Assembly: GCF_033705735.1 (NCBI RefSeq)
Contig: NZ_CP131130.1
Location: 3,359,501-3,423,500, forward strand
Length of the DNA: 64,000 nucleotides
Reading direction: 5' to 3'
From: Shinella zoogloeoides
GTDB taxonomy: Bacteria > Pseudomonadota > Alphaproteobacteria > Rhizobiales > Rhizobiaceae
Position numbers and translations under genes: made by a program. Shown piece after piece: positions 9,636 to 18,391 of the stretch (the stretch's first letter is position 1; every line of letters begins with the position of its first letter). The notes beneath the pieces were generated by a model. That model ran no database searches, was not told where the DNA came from, and saw only the letters and a program-made list of their open reading frames with translations.

Positions 9636-11266
9636 GCGCTCCCGAAACCATTCTTTCCGTCCGCGACCTGTCGGTGGCCTTCCACCAGGGCGGCAACACC
9701 TCGCTCGCCGTCGACCGCGTCTCCTTCGAGATCCACCGCGGCGAGGTCGTCGCCCTCGTCGGCGAATCCGGCTCCGGCAAGTCGGTGACGGCGAACTCGG
9801 TCCTGAGGCTGCTGCCCTATCCCGCCGCAAGCCATCCGTCCGGCGAGATTGTCTTCAAGGGCAAGGACCTCCTGAAAGCGTCGGATGCGGCGCTGCGCAA
9901 TGTGCGCGGCAACGACATCACCATGATCTTCCAGGAGCCGATGACCTCGCTCAATCCGCTCCATTCCATCGAGCGGCAGATCGGCGAGATCCTGAAGCTG
10001 CACCAGGATATCGAAGGCCCCGCCGCGCGCGCGAAAATCCTCGAACTCCTCAATCAGGTCGGCATCCGCGAGCCGGAAAAGCGCCTCGCCGCCTATCCGC
10101 ACGAACTTTCCGGCGGCCAGCGCCAGCGCGTCATGATCGCCATGGCGCTCGCCAACCGCCCGGAACTCCTGATCGCCGACGAGCCGACCACCGCGCTCGA
10201 CGTCACCGTGCAGGCGCAGATCCTCGAGCTCCTGAAGAACCTCAAGGAAGAGCACGGCATGTCCATGCTCTTCATCACCCACGACCTCGGCATCGTGCGC
10301 AAGTTCGCCGACCGGGTCTGCGTGATGACGAAGGGCAAGATCGTCGAGACCGGCCCTGTCGAAGAGATATTCTCCAACCCGCAGCACGCCTATACCCGTC
10401 ACCTGCTCGCCTCCGAGCCGCGGGGCGAGCCGCGTCCGGCCGACGACAGCCAGCCTGTCGTCGTGGAGGCGGAGGACGTCAAGGTCTGGTTCCCGATCAA
10501 GGCCGGCTTCATGCGTCGCGTGGTGGACCACGTGAAGGCCGTCGACGGCATCGACCTGAAACTGCGCGCCGGCCACACGCTCGGCGTCGTCGGCGAATCC
10601 GGCTCCGGCAAGACGACGCTCGGCCTCGCGCTGACGCGCCTTATCTCCTCGAAAGGCCGCATCGCCTTCGTCGGGCAGGATATTGCCAGTCGCACCTTCG
10701 CCGAGATGCGGCCGCTGCGCCGGCGCATGCAGATCGTCTTCCAGGACCCCTTCGGCTCGCTCTCGCCGCGCATGTCGGTCGCCGATATCGTGGCTGAAGG
10801 CCTGAAGATCCACGAGCCCTCGCTTTCCGAAGCCGAGCGCGACCATCGCGTCGCCTCTGCACTGGAGGAAACCGGCCTCGACCCCACGACCCGCTGGCGC
10901 TACCCGCACGAATTTTCCGGCGGCCAGCGCCAGCGCATCGCGATCGCCCGCGCCATGGTGCTGAAACCCGAATTCGTCATGCTGGACGAGCCGACCTCCG
11001 CGCTCGACATGAGCGTGCAGGCGCAGGTGGTCGAACTCTTGCGCGATCTTCAGGCGAAGCACAATCTCGCCTATCTCTTCATCAGCCACGACCTCAAGGT
11101 CGTGCGTGCGCTCGCCAACGACATCATCGTCATGCGCGGCGGGCGCGTGGTGGAAAAGGGCCGGGCGAAGGATATCATCGAGCGGCCGGGCGAGGCCTAT
11201 ACCAAGGCCCTCATGGCCGCCGCCTTCAACCTCGAAGCCGTCCGCAGCGAGACGATAAGCCAGTAG
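9632..11266 (+). CDS. yejF: Peptide ABC transporter ATPase YejF (two ATP-binding domains)
   Basis: Cytoplasmic ATPase of the Yej importer, 544 residues, with two complete ABC domains in one chain. Domain 1 has Walker A GESGSGKS (44-51), LSGGQ (159-163) and an ADEP Walker B (about 182-185). Domain 2 has GESGSGKTT (321-329), FSGGQ (428-432) and LDEP (451-454). Each is followed by the oligopeptide-transporter C-terminal segment ([21 protein letters not shown]). The start is a GTG at 9632 overlapping the yejE stop. One polypeptide can therefore form the whole ATPase dimer. A 2-hydroxyacid dehydrogenase gene follows after 14 bp and may share the transcript. Confidence 0.95.
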   Translation: MSAPETILSVRDLSVAFHQGGNTSLAVDRVSFEIHRGEVVALVGESGSGKSVTANSVLRLLPYPAASHPSGEIVFKGKDLLKASDAALRNVRGNDITMIFQEPMTSLNPLHSIERQIGEILKLHQDIEGPAARAKILELLNQVGIREPEKRLAAYPHELSGGQRQRVMIAMALANRPELLIADEPTTALDVTVQAQILELLKNLKEEHGMSMLFITHDLGIVRKFADRVCVMTKGKIVETGPVEEIFSNPQHAYTRHLLASEPRGEPRPADDSQPVVVEAEDVKVWFPIKAGFMRRVVDHVKAVDGIDLKLRAGHTLGVVGESGSGKTTLGLALTRLISSKGRIAFVGQDIASRTFAEMRPLRRRMQIVFQDPFGSLSPRMSVADIVAEGLKIHEPSLSEAERDHRVASALEETGLDPTTRWRYPHEFSGGQRQRIAIARAMVLKPEFVMLDEPTSALDMSVQAQVVELLRDLQAKHNLAYLFISHDLKVVRALANDIIVMRGGRVVEKGRAKDIIERPGEAYTKALMAAAFNLEAVRSETISQ

Positions 11267-11280
11267 CAGCAGGAAGCAGC

Positions 11281-12240
11281 ATGTCGACGAAAAGCCCGGT
11301 CATCATCGATCTGAAATTCGACCAGGAAGAGGTCGCCGCCGCGCTCAAGGGCGCTTTTCCCGAACGCGAGGTCATCAACCTGCTGCATCCGGCAAACCGC
11401 AACCGCGACCTTTCCGGCATCGACTACGCGGTGGTCTGGAGGCCAAGCGCCGATCTCTTCTCCCGCGCGAAGGATCTCAAGGTCGTCTTCTCCGGCGGTG
11501 CCGGCGTCGACCATGTGCTGACGCTGCCTGGCCTGCCGGACGTGCCGCTCGTCCGCTTCGTCGACGACACGCTGACGACCCGCATGAGCGAATGGATCGT
11601 CATGCAATGCCTCATGCACCTGCGCCAGCACCAGGCCTATGAGGCGCTGCGGCAAAAGCGCATCTGGCGCGAGCTTCCCCAGCCCGAGGCGAAGGACATC
11701 ACCGTCGGCATCATGGGCTTCGGCGTACTCGGGCAGGATTCGGCGCAAAAGCTGAGGGCGCTCGGCTTCAACGTCATCGGCTGGTCGAAGAGCGGCCGCA
11801 AGGCCGAGGACTTCGAGACCTATGACGAGAAGGGCCTCGACGCCTTCCTCGGCAGGACCGATTTCCTCGTCGGCCTGCTGCCGCTGACGCCGGATACGCG
11901 CGATATCTACAATACCGGCCTCTTCACCCGCCTCAGCCGCAAGGGCCCGTTCGGCGCCCCGGTCTTCATCAATGGCGGCCGCGGCGGCAGCCAGGTCGAG
12001 GCCGACATCGTCGCCTCCGTCAACGACGGCACGCTGCGCGGCGCCTCGCTCGACGTCTTCCAGCAGGAGCCGCTGCCGCTCGAAAGCCCGTTCTGGTCGA
12101 TGGACAAGGTCTTCATGACCCCCCACGCCGCGGCCGCCTCCGACGTCGCCGCCCTCTTCCGCCACGTCGCCCACCAGATCGGGCGGCTGGAAAGCGGCAA
12201 GCCGCTGGAGCATCTGGTGGATCGCAGCGCCGGCTATTGA
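11281..12240 (+). CDS. D-2-hydroxyacid dehydrogenase, glyoxylate/hydroxypyruvate reductase A type
   Basis: NAD(P)H-dependent reductase of 2-oxoacids, probably glyoxylate and/or hydroxypyruvate. The 319-residue protein has the nucleotide-binding motif GIMGFGVLGQD (about 143-153) and the catalytic residues of the family: Arg in NGGRGGSQVE, Glu in DVFQQEPLP and His in TPHAAA. The GGAGVDHVL segment also fits GhrA-like enzymes. It begins 14 bp after yejF with no obvious terminator between them, so it is probably the last gene of that operon, although no functional link to peptide import is evident. Exact substrate is uncertain. Confidence 0.88.
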   Translation: MSTKSPVIIDLKFDQEEVAAALKGAFPEREVINLLHPANRNRDLSGIDYAVVWRPSADLFSRAKDLKVVFSGGAGVDHVLTLPGLPDVPLVRFVDDTLTTRMSEWIVMQCLMHLRQHQAYEALRQKRIWRELPQPEAKDITVGIMGFGVLGQDSAQKLRALGFNVIGWSKSGRKAEDFETYDEKGLDAFLGRTDFLVGLLPLTPDTRDIYNTGLFTRLSRKGPFGAPVFINGGRGGSQVEADIVASVNDGTLRGASLDVFQQEPLPLESPFWSMDKVFMTPHAAAASDVAALFRHVAHQIGRLESGKPLEHLVDRSAGY

Positions 12241-12255
12241 GCGTGCCGTGCCGCT

Positions 12256-12280
12256 CCTCGGGTCGAGCCCGAGGATGACG
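12256..12280. repeat. Intergenic palindromic repeat, copy A
   Basis: CCTCGGG-TCGAG-CCCGAGG followed by ATGACG. Its 25 bases are the exact reverse complement of copy B at 12361-12385, and the same core recurs near 14637 and 36682. It lies just after the hydroxyacid dehydrogenase stop, so it may also act as a 3' hairpin. Confidence 0.75.
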
Positions 12281-12360
12281 GAGGGGAGGGCATGTTTCCG
12301 CTTCCCTTGAACGCTGCGGCATGCGGGCCGGCTGGTAGATGCGCCATACTTCCCTTCTGT

Positions 12361-12385
12361 CGTCATCCTCGGGCTCGACCCGAGG
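12361..12385. repeat. Intergenic palindromic repeat, copy B (inverted relative to A)
   Basis: CGTCAT followed by CCTCGGG-CTCGA-CCCGAGG, identical over 25 bases to the reverse complement of copy A. The pair brackets about 80 bp between the dehydrogenase gene and a small minus-strand gene, so the transcript could fold either as two small hairpins or one long one. Confidence 0.75.
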
Positions 12386-12468
12386 GTCCACGCATCCGCA
12401 CCGCCGGACAACGAAAGACCCGGATGCAGGGAACATCCGGGCCTTCGGGGAGGTCAGTGAGGGGTCGC

Positions 12469-12645
12469 TCAGCGGCAGACCCTGATCTTCCTGACGATCA
12501 CATTGCCGTAATAGTCGTAGGTCTTCACCTTCTTGACGAAGCAATAGGGCTCGTAGCCGTAGCTGTAGTAGCCGGCCTGCGAGGGGGCGGCGAAGGAGAT
12601 GGCGGCGACGAGGGCGATGGTGGCGGAAATGATGATCTTGCGCAT
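12469..12645 (-). CDS. Small secreted Tyr-rich protein of unknown function
   Basis: A 58-residue protein not assigned to a known family. It begins MRKIIISATIALVAAISF, a clear signal peptide ending near APSQA (about residue 23), leaving a mature peptide of roughly 35 residues rich in Tyr, with two Cys (one in YCFVKK, one at the C-terminus, VCR) that could form a disulfide in the periplasm. A GGAGAG ribosome site precedes the ATG at 12645. The region it occupies has no plausible plus-strand gene. Small exported peptides like this are common in Rhizobiales but uncharacterised. Confidence 0.7.
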   Translation of the reverse strand: MRKIIISATIALVAAISFAAPSQAGYYSYGYEPYCFVKKVKTYDYYGNVIVRKIRVCR

Positions 12646-12834
12646 GGGTCTCTCTCCTGATCGGTGGGGATGAGCCTCTCTCATCCGGTGATCAGAAGGT
12701 CTCACATCCCTCCGCCGTCCGCTGTTCCCGCGGGAACAGGCGCGCCGTCGCTCACTGGCGCCCCGACCGCATTGACATGCCGGCTCCTCTCCTGCACCCA
12801 TGCGGACCGATCGATTTCTCATTGATGGCCCGCC

Positions 12835-13308
12835 ATGTCCAAGACCACCCGCGCCACCCAGGCCCTCGCCAAGGCCGGCGTTTCCTTCACCGTCCACACC
12901 TACGACTACGACCCGACCGCCGACCGCGTCGGCATCCAGGCCGCCGAAGCGTTGGGGGAGGATCCAGCGCGTGTCCTCAAGACGCTGATGGCGGAGGTGG
13001 ACGGCAAGCCGGTCTGCGTCATCGTGCCCTCGGATCGCGAGGTCAGCATGAAAAAGCTGGCAAGTGCCTTCAAGGGCAAGTCCGCCAACATGATGAAGCC
13101 GGCGGATGCCGAGCGGCTGACCGGCTTCGTCGTCGGCGGCATCAGCCCCTTCGGCCAGAAGAAGCAGGTGCCGGCCGCCATAGAGGAGGAGGCGCTGGCG
13201 CATGAGGCCGTCTACATGAACGGCGGCCAGCGCGGCCTCCAGGTACGCCTTGCGCCGCGCGACGTGGTGATGGCGCTGAAGGCGATTGCCGCGCCCGTCG
13301 TCGCCTGA
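12835..13308 (+). CDS. ybaK: Cys-tRNA(Pro)/Cys-tRNA(Cys) deacylase, YbaK/EbsC family
   Basis: A 157-residue trans-editing protein of the YbaK family, which hydrolyses Cys wrongly attached to tRNA-Pro. It matches family length and shows the ordered motifs RATQALAKAGVSF, ALGEDPARVLKTL, VCVIVPSDREV, KLASAFKGKSANM with the presumed catalytic Lys, and GGISPFGQKK. It is a soluble cytoplasmic protein. The ATG at 12835 is followed directly by the first family motif. It is transcribed divergently from the small secreted protein gene. The M29 aminopeptidase starts 61 bp downstream. Confidence 0.92.
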   Translation: MSKTTRATQALAKAGVSFTVHTYDYDPTADRVGIQAAEALGEDPARVLKTLMAEVDGKPVCVIVPSDREVSMKKLASAFKGKSANMMKPADAERLTGFVVGGISPFGQKKQVPAAIEEEALAHEAVYMNGGQRGLQVRLAPRDVVMALKAIAAPVVA

Positions 13309-13369
13309 CCTTCTCATTGCCGCTTTGGCGCACTACGTTTCCCGCATCGATTCCAGAAAGCAGGCTGCC

Positions 13370-14608
13370 ATGACCAATCCTTCCGTCGATCCGCAAAAGC
13401 TCGAAAAACTCGCCGAAGTCGCCGTGCGCGTCGGCCTCCAGCTCCAGAAGGGGCAGGACCTCGTGATGACCGCGCCGATCGCCGCGCTGCCGCTCGTCCG
13501 CCTCATCACCAAGCATGCCTATATGGCCGGCGCAGGCCTCGTCAGTACCTTCTATGCCGACGAGGAGGCGACGCTCGCCCGCTACCGCCATGCGCCGGAC
13601 GAGAGCTTCGACCGCGCGACGGACTGGCTCTACGAGGGCATGGCCAAGGCTTACGCCAACGGCGCGGCGCGCCTCGCCATCGCCGGCGACAATCCGATGC
13701 TGCTTTCGGCCGAGGATCCGGCCAAGGTCGCCCGCGCCAACAAGGCCAATTCCACCGCCTACAAGCCGGCGCTGGAGAAGATCGCCAATTTCGACATCAA
13801 CTGGAACATCGTCTCCTATCCGAACCCGTCCTGGGCGAAGCAGGTCTTCCCGAACGACCCGGAAAACGTGGCGGTCGAGAAACTCGCCAATGCCATCTTC
13901 GCCGCCTCGCGCGTCGACGTTGCCGATCCGGTCGCGGCCTGGGCGGCGCATAATGCGAACCTTGCCAAGCGCTCGGCCTGGCTGAATGGCGAGCGCTTCT
14001 CCGCCCTGCATTTCAAGGGTCCGGGCACGGACCTCACGGTCGGCCTTGCCGATGGTCACGAATGGCACGGCGGCGCCTCCACGGCGAAGAACGGCATCAC
14101 CTGCAATCCCAACATCCCGACGGAAGAGGTCTTCACCACGCCCCATGCGCTGCGCGTCGAAGGCCACGTCTCCTCTACCAAGCCGCTTTCCCACCAGGGC
14201 ACGCTGATCGACGATATCCAGGTGCGCTTCGAGGGCGGCCGCATCGTCGAGGCGAAGGCGTCGAAGGGCGAGGCTGTGCTGAACAAGGTGCTGGACACGG
14301 ACGAGGGCGCGCGCCGGCTTGGCGAAGTGGCGCTGGTGCCGCATTCCTCGCCGATCTCGGCAAGCGGCATCCTCTTCTACAACACGCTGTTCGACGAGAA
14401 CGCCTCCTGCCACATCGCGCTCGGCCAGTGCTATTCCAAGTGCTTCCTCGACGGCGCAAGCCTTTCACCGGAGCAGATCCGCGCGCAGGGCGGCAATGAA
14501 AGCCTGATCCACATCGACTGGATGATCGGCTCCGACAAGGTGGATATCGACGGCATCCGCGCCGATGGAAGCCGCACCCCGGTCATGCGCGCCGGCGAGT
14601 GGGCGTGA
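13370..14608 (+). CDS. Aminopeptidase, peptidase family M29 (aminopeptidase T/AmpS type)
   Basis: Cytoplasmic metallo-aminopeptidase of 412 residues. The M29 metal and catalytic positions can be placed by motif: Glu253 in PTEEVFTTPH, Glu319 in GEVALV, His348 and Tyr355 in SCHIALGQCY, and His381/Asp383 in LIHIDW, with spacing matching Thermus aminopeptidase T. It releases N-terminal residues from peptides, plausibly including peptides imported by yejABEF a few kb upstream, although they are not in the same operon. The ATG at 13370 lies 61 bp after ybaK. A palindromic repeat follows the stop codon. Confidence 0.92.
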   Translation: MTNPSVDPQKLEKLAEVAVRVGLQLQKGQDLVMTAPIAALPLVRLITKHAYMAGAGLVSTFYADEEATLARYRHAPDESFDRATDWLYEGMAKAYANGAARLAIAGDNPMLLSAEDPAKVARANKANSTAYKPALEKIANFDINWNIVSYPNPSWAKQVFPNDPENVAVEKLANAIFAASRVDVADPVAAWAAHNANLAKRSAWLNGERFSALHFKGPGTDLTVGLADGHEWHGGASTAKNGITCNPNIPTEEVFTTPHALRVEGHVSSTKPLSHQGTLIDDIQVRFEGGRIVEAKASKGEAVLNKVLDTDEGARRLGEVALVPHSSPISASGILFYNTLFDENASCHIALGQCYSKCFLDGASLSPEQIRAQGGNESLIHIDWMIGSDKVDIDGIRADGSRTPVMRAGEWA

Positions 14609-14636
14609 GCTTTCGCATCCCATTCCTCCGGCACGC

Positions 14637-14663
14637 TCATCCCCGGGTTTGACCCGGGGATGA
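14637..14663. repeat. Intergenic palindromic repeat, copy C
   Basis: Perfect 12-bp arms TCATCCCCGGGT / ACCCGGGGATGA with a TTG loop, lying between the convergent M29 peptidase and EamA transporter genes. It is a variant (CCCCGGG for CCTCGGG) of the copies at 12256, 12361 and 36682, and could serve as a bidirectional 3' hairpin. Confidence 0.7.
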
Positions 14664-14687
14664 TGGCTGCGGGCGGGATGAAAATCG

Positions 14688-15584
14688 TCAGCGAGCGGCT
14701 GACGATACGGCCTTTCCGCCGGCGGCAGGCTGCGCCACTGTCGCCTGCGCCCGCTGGCTGAGCCACACGCTGCCCAGCACGACGACCATGCCGCCGATCT
14801 GCAGCAGGCTGAGATCCTGCCCGAGCAGCGCCCAGCCGAGCACGACGGCGACAAGCGGGCTGAGGAAGCCGAGCGGCGAGATCGTTGCCGGATCGAGCCG
14901 CGCAAGGCCGCGGAACCAGACGATATAGGTGAGCGCCCCGCCGATCACGCCGAGATAGAGGAAGCCGACGAGGTTTTCCGTTGTCGGCATCGGCAAGGCC
15001 GGCTCGAAGACCAGTGCGACGGGCACCAGCAGTAGGCCGCCGGCGGTGAGTTGCCAGGCGGTGAAGGTCAACGGCGGCACGGGCGGCTGCCAGTGGCGTG
15101 AGAGCACGGTGCCGAAGGCCATGGAGACCGCGCCGGCAAGGCCCGCGGCGATGCCGACCGGGTCGAGCGCCGCGGCCGGCGTCAGCACCAGCAGCGCGAC
15201 GCCGCCGATGCCGGCAAGGCCGGCGAGAACCGAGAGCGGCCGCACGACCGTTCCCATCACCGCACGCGACAGGCCGAGCACGATCAGCGGCTGGATGGCC
15301 CCGACCGTTGCCGCGACACCGCCCGGCAGCCGGTAGGCCGAAACGAAGAGCATTGCCCAGAAGAAGGAGAAGTTCAGCGCGCCGAGCAGGAAGGTGCGCG
15401 GCCACCAGATGCCGCTGGGCAGCTGGCGAACAAGCGCCAGCAGGAGAAGCCCGGCGGGCAGGGCGCGCAGCATGGCGACGGTCAGGGGATAGCCGGCCGG
15501 CAGAAGCTCGGTCGTGACGATATAGGTGCTGCCCCAGACGGCGGGCGCGATGGCGGTGAGGAGAAGGTCGGAAGCGCGGGACAT
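14688..15584 (-). CDS. EamA/DMT-family membrane transporter
   Basis: Ten-helix drug/metabolite transporter of 298 residues with two EamA repeats (about residues 8-135 and 145-275). PAVWGSTYIVTTELLPAGYP near the N-terminus and AYRLPGGVAATVGAIQPL are typical of bacterial exporters of this group. The ATG at 15584 has a GGAG ribosome site 7 nt upstream; an in-frame start 33 bp earlier lies within the operator region and is rejected. It is divergent from a MarR-family gene across two perfect palindromes, so it is the likely regulated target. Substrate unknown, possibly a toxic small molecule that also acts as the MarR ligand. Confidence 0.88.
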   Translation of the reverse strand: MSRASDLLLTAIAPAVWGSTYIVTTELLPAGYPLTVAMLRALPAGLLLLALVRQLPSGIWWPRTFLLGALNFSFFWAMLFVSAYRLPGGVAATVGAIQPLIVLGLSRAVMGTVVRPLSVLAGLAGIGGVALLVLTPAAALDPVGIAAGLAGAVSMAFGTVLSRHWQPPVPPLTFTAWQLTAGGLLLVPVALVFEPALPMPTTENLVGFLYLGVIGGALTYIVWFRGLARLDPATISPLGFLSPLVAVVLGWALLGQDLSLLQIGGMVVVLGSVWLSQRAQATVAQPAAGGKAVSSAAR

Positions 15585-15604
15585 GGAATGTCTCCATATA
15601 AAGA

Positions 15605-15620
15605 ATCTTGATCTCAAGAT
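15605..15620. promoter_or_regulatory. Candidate MarR operator 1
   Basis: ATCTTGA-TC-TCAAGAT, a perfect 16-bp palindrome, 20 bp upstream of the eamA start and 26 bp (centre to centre) from operator 2. Two half-site-identical palindromes between a MarR gene and its divergent neighbour strongly suggest autoregulation plus repression of the transporter. Confidence 0.8.
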
Positions 15621-15628
15621 ATATTGGT

Positions 15629-15648
15629 TTATCTTGACGTCAAGATAA
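15629..15648. promoter_or_regulatory. Candidate MarR operator 2
   Basis: TTATCTTGA-CG-TCAAGATAA, a perfect 20-bp palindrome sharing the ATCTTGA half-site with operator 1. It ends 19 bp before the MarR start codon, a position that would block transcription of the regulator gene itself. Confidence 0.8.
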
Positions 15649-15667
15649 TTTCTGCTTTAGTCGAGCC

Positions 15668-16150
15668 ATGGATCACGTCGACAGAATTCTTGAACAGTGG
15701 AACCGCGAACGGCCGGACCTCGACGTCGCGCCGATGGGCCTCTTCGGCCGGCTGGCGCGGCTGCGCATCCATGTCGCCCGCGAGATCGAGAAGACGCTCC
15801 TGGCGCATGGGCTCAATTCGGCGAGCTTCGACGTGCTGGCGACGCTGCGTCGTTCCGGCCCGCCCTACCGGCTTTCGCCCGGCGATCTCATCGCGACGAC
15901 CATGGTCAGCTCCGGCACGATGACCAACCGGCTCGACCAGCTGGAAAAGGCCGCGCTGATCGAGCGCTCGCACAATCCGGACGACCGGCGCGGCGTCATC
16001 ATCGCGCTGACGCCGAAGGGTCTTGCGCTGGTGGACGAGGCGGTGACGGCCCATGTCGAAAACGAGCATCGGCTGCTCGAAAGCCTGGACGCGGGCGAGC
16101 GGGCGGCGCTCGATAGCCTCCTGCGAAAATTCCTCAAGGATTTCGAATAG
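15668..16150 (+). CDS. MarR-family transcriptional regulator
   Basis: A 160-residue winged-helix regulator. The DNA-binding region runs from LNSASFDVLATLRRSG through LSPGDLIATTMVSSGTMTNRLDQLEKAALIER and the wing DDRRGVIIALTPKG, closely following the MarR pattern. N- and C-terminal helices (about 20-45 and 125-160) form the dimer interface. It probably binds the two ATCTTGA palindromes immediately upstream and controls itself and the divergent EamA transporter, with repression relieved by a small ligand. The ATG at 15668 follows the operators. It ends one base before the convergent quinone reductase gene. Confidence 0.93.
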   Translation: MDHVDRILEQWNRERPDLDVAPMGLFGRLARLRIHVAREIEKTLLAHGLNSASFDVLATLRRSGPPYRLSPGDLIATTMVSSGTMTNRLDQLEKAALIERSHNPDDRRGVIIALTPKGLALVDEAVTAHVENEHRLLESLDAGERAALDSLLRKFLKDFE

Positions 16151-16741
16151 TCAGATCCGGTCGACGAGTTTTTCGACCCGTGCGAGATGCGCCTTGCGCT
16201 TCGCATCGTCGATGCGGTCCATGTCGTAGAGATTGACCATCTTGAAATCGAGCCCCTTGGCGCAGAAGGCGGCGATGCCGCGCTTCAGCAGGCGCCGCAC
16301 CGGGTTGCCCATATAGAGGTTGACCACCCACCAGGGCGAGCCCGTCGTGGTGAAGGCCCAGAAGAGATGGATATTGCCGAGCCGCGGCTGGATGCGCCCG
16401 CCGTCCGGATCGTTCTCGAAGGCGACGCCCGGTGCGAAGACCCGGTCGAAGAACCCCTTGAGGATGGCCGGAAAATTGAACCACCATTGCGGAAATACCA
16501 GCACCAGCCCATCCGCCTGCTTCAGCCGGGAGACGAAGGGCCCGGCCTCGGATGGGTCGTAAGCCGGCTCGAAATAGCGCGAGCGTTCCGAATGGCTGAG
16601 CCGCGGGTCGAAGTCCTCGCGGTAGAGATCGAGCAGGTCGACAGTGTGGCCGTTGGCGATCAGCTTCCGGCGTACCGTTTCAGTGACGCTTGCGGCAAAA
16701 CTTTCCTCCAGCGGATGGGCGAGCACGAGAAGGATGCGCAT
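16151..16741 (-). CDS. Flavodoxin-fold NAD(P)H quinone oxidoreductase
   Basis: A 196-residue FMN/FAD flavoprotein of the NQO1/MdaB/KefF-like group, which reduces quinones by two electrons. The N-terminal MRILLVLAHPLEESF is the flavin phosphate-binding region, and FPQWWFNFPAILKGFFDRVF with GVAF is the family hallmark, followed by FTTTGSPWW. The ATG at 16741 is chosen because it begins this motif directly; longer readings run into xseA. It lies 7 bp after the xseA stop on the same strand, so it is likely cotranscribed with xseA, and it is convergent with the MarR gene. Confidence 0.88.
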   Translation of the reverse strand: MRILLVLAHPLEESFAASVTETVRRKLIANGHTVDLLDLYREDFDPRLSHSERSRYFEPAYDPSEAGPFVSRLKQADGLVLVFPQWWFNFPAILKGFFDRVFAPGVAFENDPDGGRIQPRLGNIHLFWAFTTTGSPWWVVNLYMGNPVRRLLKRGIAAFCAKGLDFKMVNLYDMDRIDDAKRKAHLARVEKLVDRI

Positions 16742-16748
16742 GGCGGCC

Positions 16749-18329
16749 TCAGAACAGCGAGCCCTGGCGGGTCGCGGGCTTCTCCGCTTCCGCCTTCGCC
16801 GGCTTCTTTCTTGGCGTCCCGCCGCCCGATCCGGTGACGGCATCCACCGTGCCGTCGGCGAACTCGATGGCGATGGCACGGCCGGGGCCAAGCTCGGCGG
16901 CGCCCTTGACCGGCACGCCGTCCTCGTCGCGCACCAGCGCATAGCCGCGCTTCAGCACATTGCGATAGGAGAGGGACTGCAGCATGCGATCCTGCGCCAG
17001 AAGCAGGGCGCGCCGCCTGGAAAGGTCGCCGGAAAGCGCGCTCTCCGCCCGAAGAGCAAGGCCGTTCAGCCGGTCGCGCGCGCGTTCGGTCTGTGCCGTG
17101 ATGCGGGCGGGCGTCGCGCGCAGCGATACGTCGAAGGCCGAGAGGCGCGCGCGGAGCTGGTCGAGCCGGCGCTCCACGATGCGCTCGGCCCGGAGCAGCC
17201 GGTCGGCGACACGCTGGCGGCGCTCGCCAATGCGGGTCAGCAGCATGTCGGACCGCAGATGCGCCGCCGTGCGCTCGAAGGCGCGGCGCTTGTTCACCGT
17301 GTTCATCTGCAGGCCGCGCCCGAGCCCGGCCGATGCCTCGTCGAAGCGGCGGCGCGGCAGGGCGAGAAGCTGGTCGAGCGAGGGAAGCGCGCGGGCAAGC
17401 GCGCGAACACCCTGCCGGCGGTTGTCCATCTGGCGGGCCGTCGCCCCGCGCAGCCGCGCGGCGAGCGAGGCGATCTCCGCATCGAGATCGGCCTTCACTG
17501 GCACGGCCATTTCGGCCGCGCCCGTGGGCGTCGGCGCGCGGCGGTCGGCCGCGTGGTCGATCAGCGTCCAGTCCGTCTCGTGGCCGACGGCGGAGATCAG
17601 CGGGATCCGCGAGGCGGCTGCGGCACGTACCACGATCTCGTCGTTGAAGCTCCAGAGGTCTTCGAGGCTGCCGCCGCCGCGCGCGACGATCAGCACGTCC
17701 GGCCGCCGGATCGGCCCGAGCGGGTCCAGCGTGTTGAAGCCCTCGATGGCCGCCGCGACCTCCTGCCCCGAGCCTTCGCCCTGCACCTTCACCGGCCATA
17801 CCACGACATGGACCGGGAAACGGTCGGCGATGCGGTGGAGGATATCGCGGATGACCGCGCCGGTGGGCGAGGTCACGACCCCGATGACCTTGGGCAGGAA
17901 GGGCAGCGGCTTCTTGCGATCCGTATCGAACAGCCCTTCGGCGGCAAGCTTGCGGCGGCGCTCTTCCAGCAGCGCCATCAGCGCGCCGGCGCCGGCCGGC
18001 TCCAGCGTCTCGATGACGATCTGGTATTTCGAGGAGCCCGGGAAGGTGGTGATCTTGCCGGTCGCGATCACCTCCATGCCCTCTTCCGGCTTGAAGCGAA
18101 GGCGCGAGAAGCTGCCCTTCCAGATCACCGCGTCGATGCGCGCCTTGTCGTCCTTCAGCGAGAAATAGGCATGTCCCGAGGAATGCGGGCCGCGATAGCC
18201 GGAAATCTCGCCGCGCACGCGCACCTGGTCGAAGGCCTGCTCGACGGTGCGCTTGATGGAGCCGGACAGCTCCGACACCGAATATTCGGCAAGGTTGCTG
18301 GGCGAATCGTTTTCGGAAAAGAAGCTCAT
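16749..18329 (-). CDS. xseA: Exodeoxyribonuclease VII large subunit
   Basis: Catalytic subunit of ExoVII, which degrades single-stranded DNA in repair; 526 residues. The N-terminal OB fold (about 12-110) contains [28 protein letters not shown] and HAYFSLKDD. The catalytic domain includes [50 protein letters not shown] and [15 protein letters not shown] long coiled-coil region (about 290-450) and the [13 protein letters not shown]-terminal segment follow. The ATG at 18329 begins MSFFSENDS; longer readings have no family match. The tail after residue 490 is a Lys/Ala-rich extension. Confidence 0.96.
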   Translation of the reverse strand: MSFFSENDSPSNLAEYSVSELSGSIKRTVEQAFDQVRVRGEISGYRGPHSSGHAYFSLKDDKARIDAVIWKGSFSRLRFKPEEGMEVIATGKITTFPGSSKYQIVIETLEPAGAGALMALLEERRRKLAAEGLFDTDRKKPLPFLPKVIGVVTSPTGAVIRDILHRIADRFPVHVVVWPVKVQGEGSGQEVAAAIEGFNTLDPLGPIRRPDVLIVARGGGSLEDLWSFNDEIVVRAAAASRIPLISAVGHETDWTLIDHAADRRAPTPTGAAEMAVPVKADLDAEIASLAARLRGATARQMDNRRQGVRALARALPSLDQLLALPRRRFDEASAGLGRGLQMNTVNKRRAFERTAAHLRSDMLLTRIGERRQRVADRLLRAERIVERRLDQLRARLSAFDVSLRATPARITAQTERARDRLNGLALRAESALSGDLSRRRALLLAQDRMLQSLSYRNVLKRGYALVRDEDGVPVKGAAELGPGRAIAIEFADGTVDAVTGSGGGTPRKKPAKAEAEKPATRQGSLF

Positions 18330-18391
18330 GCCGGCAAGTGTAGTGCGTTTTCCCGCCGATGGCACGGCAGGGCACACCGGCATCCCCAGCC

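Noticed and set aside
8448..9830. 460-codon minus-strand open frame across yejE and the start of yejF
   Set aside because: Arg/Glu-rich antisense translation without domain features, opposite membrane helices of YejE.
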